DNA of 64,000 bases from Sphagnum compactum (taxonomy: Eukaryota; Bryophyta; Sphagnopsida; Sphagnales): positions 2,418,001-2,482,000 of the forward strand of contig OZ234496.1 of assembly GCA_965153455.1 (NCBI GenBank), given 5' to 3'. The notes below the pieces were generated by a model that saw only the letters and a program-made list of their open reading frames with translations, was not told the DNA's origin and made no database searches. Made by a program: the position numbers and the translations under genes. Numbering within the stretch: position 1 is the stretch's first letter; each line of letters starts with the position of its first letter. Below, one piece after another: positions 44,501-56,776 of this stretch.

Positions 44501-46844
44501 CCAATAAACTTGTTGGTATTTTAAATTTCACCTTGGGTTTTATGTTTTCCTTAGGCAACTTATGTTATTGATGAAAATTTTCAAACAATGTGTAATGAAT
44601 GTTATTTGTCATTTTGTTTCAATATTTTATTTTCACTTTCATTAACATTTATTCACTTCAAAGATAACCAACAATTGAGGATGAAAAGGAGGATTTGGGG
44701 TTAAAACCCAAGCCAAAACCCAAGCCTAGTTTTTGGATAACTATATTGTGGCATCCACAAACATGAAGTGTTTCATCCTTTGTAAGTATCATAAGCTTTC
44801 CAGCACTAACGAATCCTTCATATATAATGTATAACCAACTTTCACCTTAAGGAATTGAAAATTGTAATTTATAAGTATATAAATTAACCCAAACTAAAAT
44901 TAATGCACATGTCTTGGAATGTGCATATTTGGGGGATAAATTTCAAAGTTTCATCAATAGAGACATTTTTGGGACGTTGTGTATGAAGTAACTACCTTGG
45001 ATTGCAATAAACTATGGTATTTTTCATGGCACCAATTTTGGCATCATGGTTTATAGTCATTTATAGTTTATTGCATTAATATATGTCAAGTTTTTTGAAC
45101 CATACAATGTTCACAAACATGAAATGTTTCATCCCTTTGTAATTATCATCATAATTAATTTGTCATGCATTCCTATGTTGATGCCTATAACTATTGTTAT
45201 CATCACACACACAAAACATAATATGAAAATACCTTGAATGGTACATCATGTCGAAACCAAAATGGTCACTCACTTGCAAACACTTTCACAACATAAAAAA
45301 TAGAAAACTTAACATTGTGCACAAAACACATAAAAATTTGCATACAACAGTAGATTGTTGGAATCTCAAATCACCAAAAATGATTTGAAATCACACAAAC
45401 TAGAATTATATCTCATTCATAAAATATTTTGAACCTGGTTCACATTTGAACCATTTCAATATAAATCCAAACAACTAAGTTAACCCAATTTGTCCCTAAC
45501 TAATTAGGACTTAACCAACTAGATAAATTAACACACTTGATAAATTAATTATTGGGAACAAAAAAAAAGGTAATGTTAAAATAACAACAAGAAACTTTCA
45601 CACATAACAAATCATTTTTTAAACCTTAGACCCATATTGTCACGGGCATGAAAATAACCAAGATTACGAGATTTCCTAAACAAAGATGAGAATAAAGGCA
45701 TGTTTAATTTCTCAAATCCAAATCGTGAAACAAGAAAACAAAAACAAGAACACGACACATGTGAAACAAAAATCTTATTGGATTTTATTGCAAGGAATAA
45801 ATAAAAATAGAACAAGGTTATGACAAGAATACATACCCAAAATTGGTGTTGAATAGACTAAAAGTAATGGGAAATTCTACCTCTGTTTATACCCCTTGGG
45901 CACCTAGTAGAAAGAAGTTTTTTAAGAAATTTCTAATCTACATGTGACCCATGTGCACCCATGTGTGAACTATGAATTAATTAAAACTCAACTAAAAGTG
46001 CACTGAGAGTTAATTAAGATGAACTAAAATTCAATTAAGAGTGAATTTTTATTTAATTAAAAGTGCTTTGAGAATTAACTAAGAGTGAACTAAGAGTTAA
46101 TTAGAAATGAACTAGGACTTATTTGAGAGTGAATTAAAAATCAACTAGAAGTGAACTAAAATTTAATTGAAAATTAACTAAGAGTGAACTGAAACTAAAT
46201 TTAAAAGTTAAGTATAAGTTTATTACAAGTTATGGATGAACATTCAAATGAATGAAGTCCATGGCATTGACATTCGTAACACATACCATACTACATGTTT
46301 TAAGGGTTGATAATTTATTCATAATAAATAAGTGCATTTGTTTACCATGGATCATCAATTTCAAGATTACATAATGACATTCAAGATTATTTTGCTAATG
46401 ATTACATTGGACAATGTCAATTTATAGTAGGGCTTGTCAAATTATACCCCTATGTTAATAAAAATAAATGTGCATGAATCAAATTCAAGAGCTTGAAAAA
46501 CCACAATATGTAGTAATGATGGTTGAAACTACTAGGGCATAACTCCTTATTAAGCATCTTAAGGTTATTGTAATTGTTGAAATGAGGCCAATACCCCTTA
46601 AAAGATATTTGGAGACAAAGTTGTTGATCCAAGTAATCCCATTTAGGCTCTTAAAGATGCATGACCTAAAACACACCCAAAACTTGGGAAAGGGATGAAT
46701 CAGGGTAAGAAGGTGCAAACAAGATAATAGGAACCAACCTTATCACTTTGGTTGTTTACAAAATAGTGGTGCTTACTAGGATGAACATGTGGCAAATTGT
46801 GATTGGTTACAAAAGATCACGACAAAAATATTCATTTTTTTTCA
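41581..46844. other. AT-rich non-coding DNA
   Basis: No gene recognised; frames do not exceed about 81 codons. (AAT)n at about 42800-42821, (TA)n near 43914-43927, and clusters of GGTAGG/CCTACC words at 43070-43260 are the only simple features before the degenerate repeat at 45965. Confidence 0.55.
45965..46215. repeat. degenerate repeat of about 20-25 bp
   Basis: Words of the form GAACTAAGAGTTAATTA/GTGAATTAAAAATCAACTA follow one another about eleven times with many substitutions. Confidence 0.8.
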
Positions 46845-46862
46845 TGATGATGATGATGATGA

Positions 46863-46904
<42 letters not shown>
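46845..46904. repeat. (GAT)n(AT)n compound microsatellite
   Basis: About seven GAT units run directly into about nineteen AT units. Confidence 0.95.
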
Positions 46905-46907
<3 letters not shown>

Positions 46908-48390
46908 GGCATGAATGATTATTATACATGATTATATCATTTTTAAGGTATTTCAAGTCCTTCAAAAAAAGAGAAAAAAATAGAAACAATGGTTATAGTG
47001 ATTTATGGATGTTAAATTGAATAATTTGTATTCATTAGATTCAAGCATTAGTTGCACTTGCTACGACTCATGTTAATGTGACTTGAGTTCTCCCCAAGAA
47101 TGTAAAAGAGGGGGATAATGTGATTAAAAACTTTTTTTTTTCTTCCTTGTAGGGCTGAATTATTTTCAATATTATTAACATGTTATGGGATGGGTACTTG
47201 AACTTGGTCATTTTGTAAGGGTGATTGAGCCACCAATAAGTTTGGAGGGCCACATGGGTTGTTATGCATCCTAAACAATAAACATGGTTGCATCATTTCA
47301 ATGCATAGTCAACATTTTGAGGATTAAAAAACAACATGAGTTGTTGCACATCTTGAATAATAGACCTTAAATACAATTTACTAAAGGTGACATATTTTAT
47401 TGCACACCTCAAATAATTCGTGTGATTGTGCCATTCCAATGCATAGTTGACATTTTGGATGTCATCCAAATCAAATAATTTACAATTGTATTTTCAAATG
47501 GAATGCAATTAAATAACCCACTACATAATTACCACTTTTTATTTGATTTTAATTTTAAATTATTTAATTTACATGTGAAAGTTGGTATCATGAATTGTAA
47601 AAATGGATCACAAGTTTAGTGATAATTCTTTTTTGGACCAAGGTGTCCTAAGTCAAATGGGATATGGTGGAGGTACTGTGTTATTGTATAATCTCCTATG
47701 TAAGGTTACGGTCGATCACCCTTTGAGAAAAGTCTTTTTGGGCCAAGGTGTTGAAATTCATGATTTGGATTTCACAATTTGTTGGGATAATTGTTGTATC
47801 CACATAAAAGCATATTGCACAATTCTTTGATCTTCATGTAGTTTAGAATGCTAACATGTGATTCATGGGTTTAAATTATATTCTAACTCAAATCATGATT
47901 TAATGGTCTTATTTAATAAGTTTTCTATGCACTAAACTTTTGAAATTGTAAATATTAGCATGGGAGTAAACTCCAACATATGGGAACCAAATCCAAGATA
48001 TTTTATACAAGATTTCATACTGAATTGAGTTTCATAACCAATTACATTAATGAATCACACCACAATATGTTCTACAAAACTCCATGACAAAATTGAACTC
48101 CATATTAATTAGGTTAAGGGATTACACACTATATTGTATTACCAAAACATGTAGCCTAGGGTTTTGAAACAATAAATTTAATATTGTTAATTTTTGTTAC
48201 ATGTTATACCATGCATTGCATTCTTATTTTGGGTTGTTCAATGAAACCTTGGGCGGTGAGGAGTGGGTGGTGTGAAAGAAAAGTTTGCCATGTGCATTGA
48301 TTTCTTAATTATAAAGATTCATGAATAAGCTTTACAATGGTGGCAAGAAGGCAAAAAAATTATGCATACTTAGAAGGAATTAAAGCTTGT

Positions 48391-48407
48391 GGGGGGGGGG
48401 GGGGGGG
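48391..48407. repeat. poly(G) tract
   Basis: Seventeen consecutive G residues followed by TGGGTGGGG, giving several G-runs in a row. Confidence 0.9.
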
Positions 48408-51185
48408 TGGGTGGGGAGAGGAAGGGGCCTAGAAAAAAATCAAGAAGTAGAGTGTGTGGGTGAAAATTGGGCATGATGGAACTATTTTGGAATATTCATG
48501 GTGGTGTTGCAATTATTGGAGGGGCAATGACAAAAATTAAAAAAAAGGTATAGAGTAATGTTGGGTTTTTCTCTATTTTTTTGAAGAACCTTTGTTCTAA
48601 AAATTAAACAAAAAAATTCCATTTCCTAATTCCACACATAAATGGAACAAAAGTTTGGTTTTAGGTTAGTTTTTTTGAAAAAAGAAGTTTGGATTTTAAT
48701 GCTAGTTATGAAAATCAATCCAAGTTTGAGTTCAATCTTTACTAACCCAAACCAAAATTAAAAACTAATTTCCAATTGACCCTTGCTAAGTTCTCATCAT
48801 TTAAAAAAAAGAAAAAAAATAACTTGGTTCTCATTCCACAAACAAACGTACCTAGGAACCCCATTTTGGGTCTAATTAAAAAAAATTCAATACATTCCAA
48901 TTTCAAAATAAAATTTGGTTGGGGTTGGTTCTTATTAATCAAAATCAATCAAAATCAGGATAGTGATTCTTGCCCACCAAAGTGGGTATCGATTCAGCAT
49001 AGGTGTATTGTTTATGATGAAATCAAACACAATTTTTTAATTTTCCTTACTTCTTATGGTAAAAGTAGGCATATAACACTTTTGGTGTACAATAAAATTG
49101 GGTTAATGTACCATTGAATCTAGTTTTTGCAATTGCAATCAATCAATAATAATGGGTGTAAAGGCACATCGTTTATGTTGAAAATGGTTGTGATGAAAAT
49201 GCAAAACTAAAATTTGTGAAAGGTTGTTGTGACCTTAGCCTTGAGTTTATGACCAAAATTGAAACATTGCAAGGGAAGTAGGTTGGAAGAGTGTCCTAAG
49301 ATTCATAACAATCGCACAAGTGTGAGAGTGCAAGAGAGTGAGCCTCATCACTCCCAAGTGGATTACCATTGTGAAAGTTGGGAGTTTCGAGTTGTTTCAA
49401 AATTTTGGAGCAAGGTTTGATAGGCCAAGTCTTGTTCAAATTGGGTTTTCCATAGATTATTAGAAAGATTTGAAGAATATAAATCAAAAGTGGGTTGCAT
49501 TTGCCATTTGAAATTTGAAACAAAATTACACCCATTTGAAAAAGTGAGAATCAAATTTGTAGTTTGATTAATTTTCATCATTAAAACATTGAAAAGATAC
49601 ATGCATTGAGTTTGCACCCCATTGCAAAATTGAAAATAAATAATTTTTTTCACCCTGATACCATTTGACAAACCTAAAGATACATCAAAAAAGTTATCTT
49701 ATTAATATATCTTCATCATTTTGAATATACACACTTATATTCAAGTGTGTTTCTTTTGTAAATACTTGAAGATGGGTGCTGAATGTGCAAATTGTTAATG
49801 AATGAAACTTTTACATTGCGCATATGAGGTTAATAATTGTACCCATTAGTCATAATTTTAAAAAATTCGCAAAATATTTAATTTTTGAAAGCAAAATGGG
49901 TCTAAGAACTCAATTTTTAATATTCCAAAATTTTGATATTTAAGAATAACTATAAAAGGTACATTATTAATTTGAAATAAGCAACGGTAATCCATTTGTT
50001 GGGATAGTCATTTGTTACCGGGAGTTTGATTTTCTTGATTTCTATGAGCACTTCTAGATTTTTCTTTAATTTTTTTTCTTTAGAGAATTAATTAATGTCA
50101 AACCAATGTGATATATCCATGACTATTATTGAAATTGGAAAGTTAAGAGAGGTCTGAGGGGTGGTTATGTACAATTGGGCTATTGAGAACATGTGATCCT
50201 TGAAAAGGTCCTAAATGTTGATGTGTATCGGTTCAATTCATTTTCCCCTTGCTCTTTTGGTCACAATATGTTATACAAGATTCCAAAATGAATCAAGCTT
50301 GAATTATAGTGATGAATCAAACCATAACATTATACCAGACTCCATAATGAATTCGGCTAATGAATCACTCCATAATCTCATATACTAAGGAGCAAAGCAA
50401 TTTGAATCTTGGTGGAATTCAAAATTCAAAATATGAAATTGAAGTGAAAATTTGAGAGATTCAATTGTCAACTTTTAAAAAATGAGTAAAATTTGCTAGA
50501 TTTTTTGTATTTGTTTCTAGTAAATAGCCAAATATATAAAAGGATTATTAAAAAATTGTACTTTCATGGATACTTGCTTTTATACCGAGATTTGGCTAGA
50601 TATTCACATGGATGATCACCACTTTTGCTGAATCCTTTATACGGACAATCACCACCTTGACTACATCACAAAACTCTTTCAAAAAAAATTCCATTGAATT
50701 TTAATTTTTGAAAGAGTGGCAGCAGATGACTCTGAGAATCTTGATTTGATTCTCCACATGTATGTATGTATGTATGCATGTATGTATGTATGTTGATTCT
50801 CAGATGAGTCTTTGATTGTTGCTGGGGGGGGGGTGGAGGGGAAAGGAGGGAGCAAGAAGGATTAATTGGGTTGTCACAGAATCATGAGTTTTGATTCCAA
50901 ATGATGATTCAAGAAGCATAGGCAATGATTTTGGAAAGCACTAGCTCAAGGCGGCAGAGTTGAGGTGTGTTTACTTCTAGAACTCACCCAGTCCAAGGGG
51001 CATTACCAAGCTGGAAAGCACTGCCCGAAGAAACCTATACTCAGCAAGCAAGCGGGGTCTTCTGCGGTGGAAGGTATCAGCTAGGCTGTACTGGGATCTT
51101 TTGAGCAGCAGAAGGTACTAGCCAGCCTGTCACTATTTCCAAAAAGTGAAAAAATTCCAGCTTTGCTTTGTGTTGGAAAAGAACT

Positions 51186-51281
51186 GAGTACAGGCCCTTC
51201 CGTGATCTTCGACCGGGTTCCCTTGGCCTACTGGCGTCGGGCACAAATCTCAAATCACGGAAGAAGGAAGGGCCTGTACTC
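51186..51281. repeat. foldback (inverted repeat) with GC-rich loop
   Basis: The left arm GAGTACAGGCCCTTCCGTGAT (51186-51206) pairs with the right arm at 51254-51281. The right arm has the same 16 bp GAGTACAGGCCCTTCC inverted, plus a 7-base insertion before the terminal GTGAT. The 47-bp loop is GC-rich. It is set in a small GC-richer patch (50990-51290) with imperfect repeats of AGAAGGTACTAGCCAGCCTG. Confidence 0.8.
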
Positions 51282-52298
51282 AGGCCTTTCTCCTATACTG
51301 AAAATTGACTTGATTTTTTGTTTTTTAATTTTTTTTCCCACTTATACCAAGAGGGGGTTATCATGGGGAAAACAAATGGTGGGGGGCATTTCTGAAAATG
51401 GGATGCCTACCCTTCCTTGTAGGTGATTGATTTTTCAAAATGCCCCCACAAGGTTTTACATTTTATAAGTGTACCTCCAAATACACTAAGGACTATTCGA
51501 GCTGCTTGAGCGTCAAGACTATTGACAGTAATTAGTGTGCTTGAGCCCGTTACCAGACATGATGCGCATTGCATTGCGGAGGTTTGAGAGCAACCTTGTA
51601 ACCATCAGATTCGTGGATGAGAAGTCTCCTAACCAACTTGTAGATGGACTAAAGAATATGTAAACCCCCAATCTCAATGGATGAAAACACATAGTAACCT
51701 ATGTCTGTCCGGATGAAGTACATCTATAATCCGGTTGAACATCGTGAACTGTAATATGGCGTCAAAACTGTAATTTGGAGGATGTTAATCATTTCATCCA
51801 TGGAAGCACTTGTTTCTTGTTGTCATCTGTTGTAGCCTTTGTCTTTGTTCACCAATTGTTCATAAATCCCCTAGTACCTTGGCGAATTCGACACTAATTA
51901 TATTATTTTCTTCAGAATTGTTGAAATTTTCAAAAGTTATTTCTTCCAAAATCAAAAAATATTGTGAAGTTATCTAGTGAATATTAAGGAATTTATTCCA
52001 TTTTGTTGAAATGAAAATTTCAAAACTAATTAATTATTCGATGGACATGTGTTGAAATGGCGGAGGTACTACAGTAGTAGTCTGTGTGACAATAGTCACG
52101 TAGGTAGCTACTGAGTCTATTAAACAGGCAAATAGACAATTAACACATAGTCAAGTGAAGTAGTCCAAAAATTGGTTACACATTAGAGTTTTTAGTATAG
52201 TCAGAAAAACACAGCACCAGAATCCTGAGTTTGGTCCAAAATCGAGTGAGATTTTTTTTTAAAAAAAAATTTGCTGCGAAAAAAGTACATTAGTCTTC

Positions 52299-52588
52299 AA
52301 AGGGGGCTGAAACTAATAAAATGCACCAATTTTTGTGTGGTAAATTGAGTTTCATCCTGTCTTTCATTTTTCCTGAGCGCCTCCAGTGCTGCTGCTGCAT
52401 AATATATTTTCACTGGTCCTACCTGTACAACGACGTACTCTAGTTACCTCGAACCTTGTGCATTAAATACCCAGATTTAATCAAACTTCCTTCCTTACTT
52501 TTGCGGACCTCACTCAAAGAGAGGGGATAGGGGGTGAAAGGAGGCCCAAAGACAGGGTGAAAGACCTTAAGGAAAACCCAATTACAGT
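52299..52588 (+). repeat. dispersed repeat pair Y, copy 2
   Basis: Partner of 20981-21290, 31 kb away in the same orientation, ending with CTCACTCAAAGAG, GGGGGTGAAAGGAGGCCCAA and AGACAGGGTGAA followed by a shared CTTTAAGG/CCTTAAGG stretch. Confidence 0.9.
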
Positions 52589-53252
52589 CCCAAAAATCAG
52601 CTACTACGCATTGTGAGCAACTGGAGGAGGAGGGCCGATCAGAAGAAGCTCAAGAACCACTGCAGTGTAGTGTAGTAGCTTATGAAGATCTCTGAGCTTC
52701 TTAAACATTCAGATGGATTGTAGCGACAAGATTGATCACGTAGTAGGGAGGGGCGGGGTGGTTTTTTGTTGGGATGTGTGAGAGAGAGAGCTTCGCTAAC
52801 ATCCAAGCGTGCAAGGAATGAGATTTGACTACTAAACCACTGTGGCTATTGGGCAGCAAACGATTGGTGAGACGGTTGTGGTGGTGGAGGAGGATCAATC
52901 CATCCAAACAAAAAAACACCTCATGATGAACAACAACAAACCAAACCAAACCAAAACAAAACCTTTGTTGCAAAATCAATCAAAACCCAGGAAGAAGAAG
53001 AAGAAGAAGATGAAGAAGAAGAAGACAAAGAAGAAGAAGAATGGGAGTTAACTAAGAGTGAGTGCGGTTTGTGGAGTGCTGTTAGCGTGGACGCTGGTGG
53101 TCCCCTGTGTCTGTGGCGCCGCCGCAGATCATGCTACCATGCTTCCCGTGCTCTTCATCTTCATCACGCAAATCCGGGACCCAATCAGCCCCCTTTTGTT
53201 TTTGGTTTGTTTTGTTGGGGGGGACGGGGGGCTGGCTACTACATATAGCCAA
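52589..53252. other. non-coding DNA with a GAA run
   Basis: Contains a (GAA)n-type run at 52991-53041 and a G-rich patch near 53214-53229. A 92-codon minus frame (52701-52979) and a 69-codon plus frame have no recognisable product. Confidence 0.5.
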
Positions 53253-54950
53253 AAGCTAAAATCAAGTGCATTTAAAGATTTTCAATAGCCATAATATTAG
53301 ACCAAAATTTAATAAAAATGGCCAGGTTTTTATACATGCAAGTAGGTAGCCAAAAAAAAAAAAAAACAAAACAAGTATTTTTAAATTTCTTACTTCATAA
53401 AATCAAGTAGGTTTAAAGATGATCAATAGCCATCATATTAGACCAAAATTTAATAAAAATGGCCAGGTTTTTATACATGCAAGTAGGTAGCCAAAAAAAC
53501 AAAAAAAGAAAACAAGTATTTTTAAATTTCTTACTTCATAAAATCAAGTAGGTTTAAAGATTATCAATAGCCATAATATTAGACCAAAATTTAATAAAAA
53601 TGGCCAGGTTTTTATACATGCAAGTAGGTAGCCAAAAAAACAAAAAAAGAAAACAAGTATTTTTAAATTTCTTACTTCATAAAATCAAGTAGGTTTAAAG
53701 ATTATCAATAGCCATAATATTAGACCAAAATTTAATAAAAATGGCCAGGTTTTTATACATGCAAGTAGGTAGCCGAAAAAACAAAAAAAAGAAAACAAGT
53801 ATTTTTAAATTTCTTACTTCATAAAATCAAGTAGGTTTAAAGATTATCAATAGCCATAATATTAGACCAAATTTTAATAAAATCGCCAGATTTCTATACA
53901 TGGTGCACGCAAGTAGGTAGCCAAAAAAAGAAAAATTAAAAAAATATATTTTTAAATTTCTTACTTCATAAAATCAAGTGGGTGTAAAGATTTTCAATAG
54001 CCGTAATATCATACCAAAATTTAATAAAAGTCGCCAGATTTCTATACTTGGTGCATGCAAGTAGGTAGCCAGAAAAAGAAAAAGAAAAACAAGTGTTTTT
54101 AAATTTCTTACTTCATAAAATCAAGTGGGTGTAAAGATTTTCAATAGCCGTAATATTAGACCAAAATTTAATAAAAGTCGCCAGATTTCTATACTTGGTG
54201 CATGCAAGTAGGTAGCCAGAAAAGAAAAAGAAAAACAAGTATTTTAAAAATTCTTACTTCATAAAATCAAGTGAATTTAAAGATTTTCAATAGCCATAAT
54301 ATTAGACCAAAATCTAATAAAAATGGCCAGATTTCTATACATGGTGCATGCCAGGTAGGTAGCCACCCAAAAAAAAAAAACAACAAGTATTTAAATTTTT
54401 TTTTACTTTCATACAATGAAGTGGGTTTAAGTAATTTCAATAGCCATAATTAGACCAAAATTCAAGAAAAATCGCCAGATTTTTAATACATGGTTCAAGT
54501 AGGTAGCCAGAAAAGAAAAAGAAAAAAAAGAAGTATGTTTAAAATTTTTTACTTTTGTAAAATCAAGTGGTTTTAAAGATTTTCAATAGCCATAATTAGA
54601 CCAAAATTCAAGAAAAATCGCCAGATTTCTATACATGGTTTAAGCAGATAGCCCAAGAAAAAAAGAAGTATGATTAAAAATTGTGCTTTTGTAAAATCAA
54701 GTGGTTTTAAAGATTTTCAATAGCCATAATTAGACCAAAATTCAAGAAAAATCGCCAGATTTCTATACATGGTTTAAGCAGATAGCCCAAGAAAAAAAGA
54801 AGTATGATTAAAAATTGTGCTTTTGTAAAATCAAGTGGTTTTAAAGATTTTCAATAGCCATAATTAGACCAAAATTCAAGAAAAATCGCCAGATTTCTAT
54901 ACATGGTTTAAGCAGATAGCTCAAGAAAAAAAGAAAAAGAAGAAGAAGTA
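53253..54950 (+). repeat. tandem array of 12 units of about 134-146 bp
   Basis: Each unit has AAAATCAAGT(A/G)GGTTTAAAG, TTTTCAATAGCCATAAT, ATTAGACCAAAATTTAATAA, ATGGCCAG(G/A)TTT, TATACATG and GCAAGTAGGTAGCC, then an A-rich spacer. Starts of the AATAGCC word are near 53280, 53425, 53568, 53710, 53850 and so on to about 54850. Neighbouring units are most alike. The first group is about 142 bp; the last three are 134 bp and nearly identical, so the array has drifted from left to right. Confidence 0.93.
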
Positions 54951-55199
54951 TGTTTAAAATATTTTTACTTTCATATTTAGCTTGGGTCGCCAAATTGTGG
55001 CTAAAATTCCTGTGGGATCATTTGCCAGAAGCTATTCATCATCATCATCATCATCATCAGCACTTCGCTCATCATCAAGAAACGATGAATAAATTCAGTG
55101 CAAAATGCGTGTGGGGGGGGGAATTTAATTATTTTTCGTATAATTGAAATTATTTGGAAAATTTGGAACATGCTTGAAGAAGAATGGAAGGCCAGTGAA

Positions 55200-55630
55200 T
55201 AATTGAAGAAGAAGAAGAAATAATTTTGAATCTGTTGTTGAAGAAGAAGAAGAAATAGTTTTGAATCTGTTGCTGAAGAAGAAGAATTCAGGAAGAAGAA
55301 GAAGAAGAAGAAGAAATAATTTTGAATCTGTTGTTGAAGAAGAAGAAATAGTTTTGAATCTGTTGCTGAAGAAGAAGAATACAGGAAGAAGAAGAAGAAG
55401 AATAAGAAGAAGAAGAAGAAATAATTTTGAATCTGTTGTTGAAGAAGAAGAAGAAATTAGTTTTGAATCTGTTGCTGAAGAAGAAGAAGAAGAAGAAGAA
55501 GAAATAGTTTTGAATCTGTTGCTGAAGAAGAAGAATTCAAGAAGAAGAAGAAGAATAAATAGTTTTGAATCTGTTGCTGAAGAAGAAGAATTTAAGAATT
55601 CAAGAAGGAGAAGAAGAAGAAGAAGAAGTG
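55200..55630 (+). repeat. GAA-rich compound repeat
   Basis: A word of about 32 bp, TAGTTTTGAATCTGTTGCTG followed by several GAA units, recurs about eight times with varying GAA counts. A 205-codon frame through it is only Arg/Glu/Lys repeat. It ends about 190 bp before the MYB start codon, so it lies in the MYB promoter or leader. Confidence 0.9.
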
Positions 55631-55819
55631 GTGCTGGTGGTGAAAAACATCAACTGTATGTAATCTGGAATCTCAGAAAACAAACACACTCTGGGCTTGG
55701 AAAAGGAAAACTCACACACAAGAGCCTGACGACGGTGAAAGAAAGGCAGGCAGGCTGGCAGGCAGGCAGGCAGGCAGGAAGACGGACGGACAGGACAGTG
55801 GAGTGTGCAAGGATTGAGC

Positions 55820-56740
55820 ATGGCCCCAAAACAAGCTTCTGCTTCCTCTTCTTCTTCTTCTGGTTGCTGCAGTCGTGAACAAACTGCCGGACTGAAGAGA
55901 GGTCCCTGGACGCAGAGCGAGGATCACCGACTCATTCAGTACATCAGTGTACATGGTGAAGGTTGCTGGCGTACATTGCCCAAAGCTGCAGGTGAAAAAA
56001 TTATAGGAAAATAAATAAAAAGCAACAACAATCAACAAATCTTTGGATGGATCATATCAGATCTTCTTCTTCTTTCTCTCATTTTGTTAGAATTCTTGGG
56101 TTTTGGGTTTTGGGGTTTTTTTTTGGGTTTGGGGTGGGGCGGGAGTCGGCTTTCTCCCTTCCAGAGTACTAGAAGAAGACAGAGCAACGATGAGGTGTAA
56201 ACAAAATGTTATGTATGTGCAGAAGAAGACGAAGAAGATGATGATGAAGAAGAAGAGGAAGAAGAAGAAGGTGAGCAAATTGAGAGGAAAAAACCAAACC
56301 ATGAATTAGGGTTTGATCTTCATCGATGGGCTGGCTGGCTGTACGCAGGTTTGCTTCGGTGTGGGAAAAGCTGCAGACTGCGATGGATTAACTATCTTCG
56401 TCCCAATCTGAAGCGTGGAAACATCTCGGAAGAGGAGGATCGCCTCATCATTCAATTGCATGCCGCCCTCGGAAACAGGTCCGTGAAGAAGAACTCAAGA
56501 AGAAGAAGAAGAAAAAAAGAAGAAAAAAAAGCTTGTAGCTTGAATTATCAGATTATTATACATGACAATCTGAGGGGTTTTTTGTACATGTGACAGATCG
56601 TCTTCACCTGTGACCCTTGAAGCTTTGAAGATGATCATCAAGCACTTGATCTCTTTGGGTTATATGACAACCAACATTTTGCTCATTTTTTCTGGATGAA
56701 GTTCAGCTGATGATGAAGCCTGATTCACCAAACTCAATAG

Positions 56741-56776
<36 letters not shown>

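Larger units (their letters stand above)
46905..52298. other. AT-rich non-coding DNA
   Basis: Contains a 17-base G-tract at 48391-48407, a (TATG)n run near 50760-50792, a G-tract at 50824-50832 and the foldback at 51186-51281. Frames up to 113 codons (48776-49117) look fortuitous. No gene recognised. Confidence 0.5.

Noticed and set aside
51180-51260. Possible tRNA gene suggested by GGGTTCCC and CG-rich loop
   Set aside because: I could not fit an acceptor stem, D-arm and anticodon arm; the fold is a simple long inverted repeat.
53253-54950. CRISPR-like array
   Set aside because: The units are contiguous tandem repeats without unique spacers, and the sequence is eukaryotic.
55261-55878. A 205-codon plus-strand open frame
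   Set aside because: It is almost wholly GAA-repeat translation (Arg, Lys, Glu runs), opens without ATG, and runs out of frame into the MYB leader.
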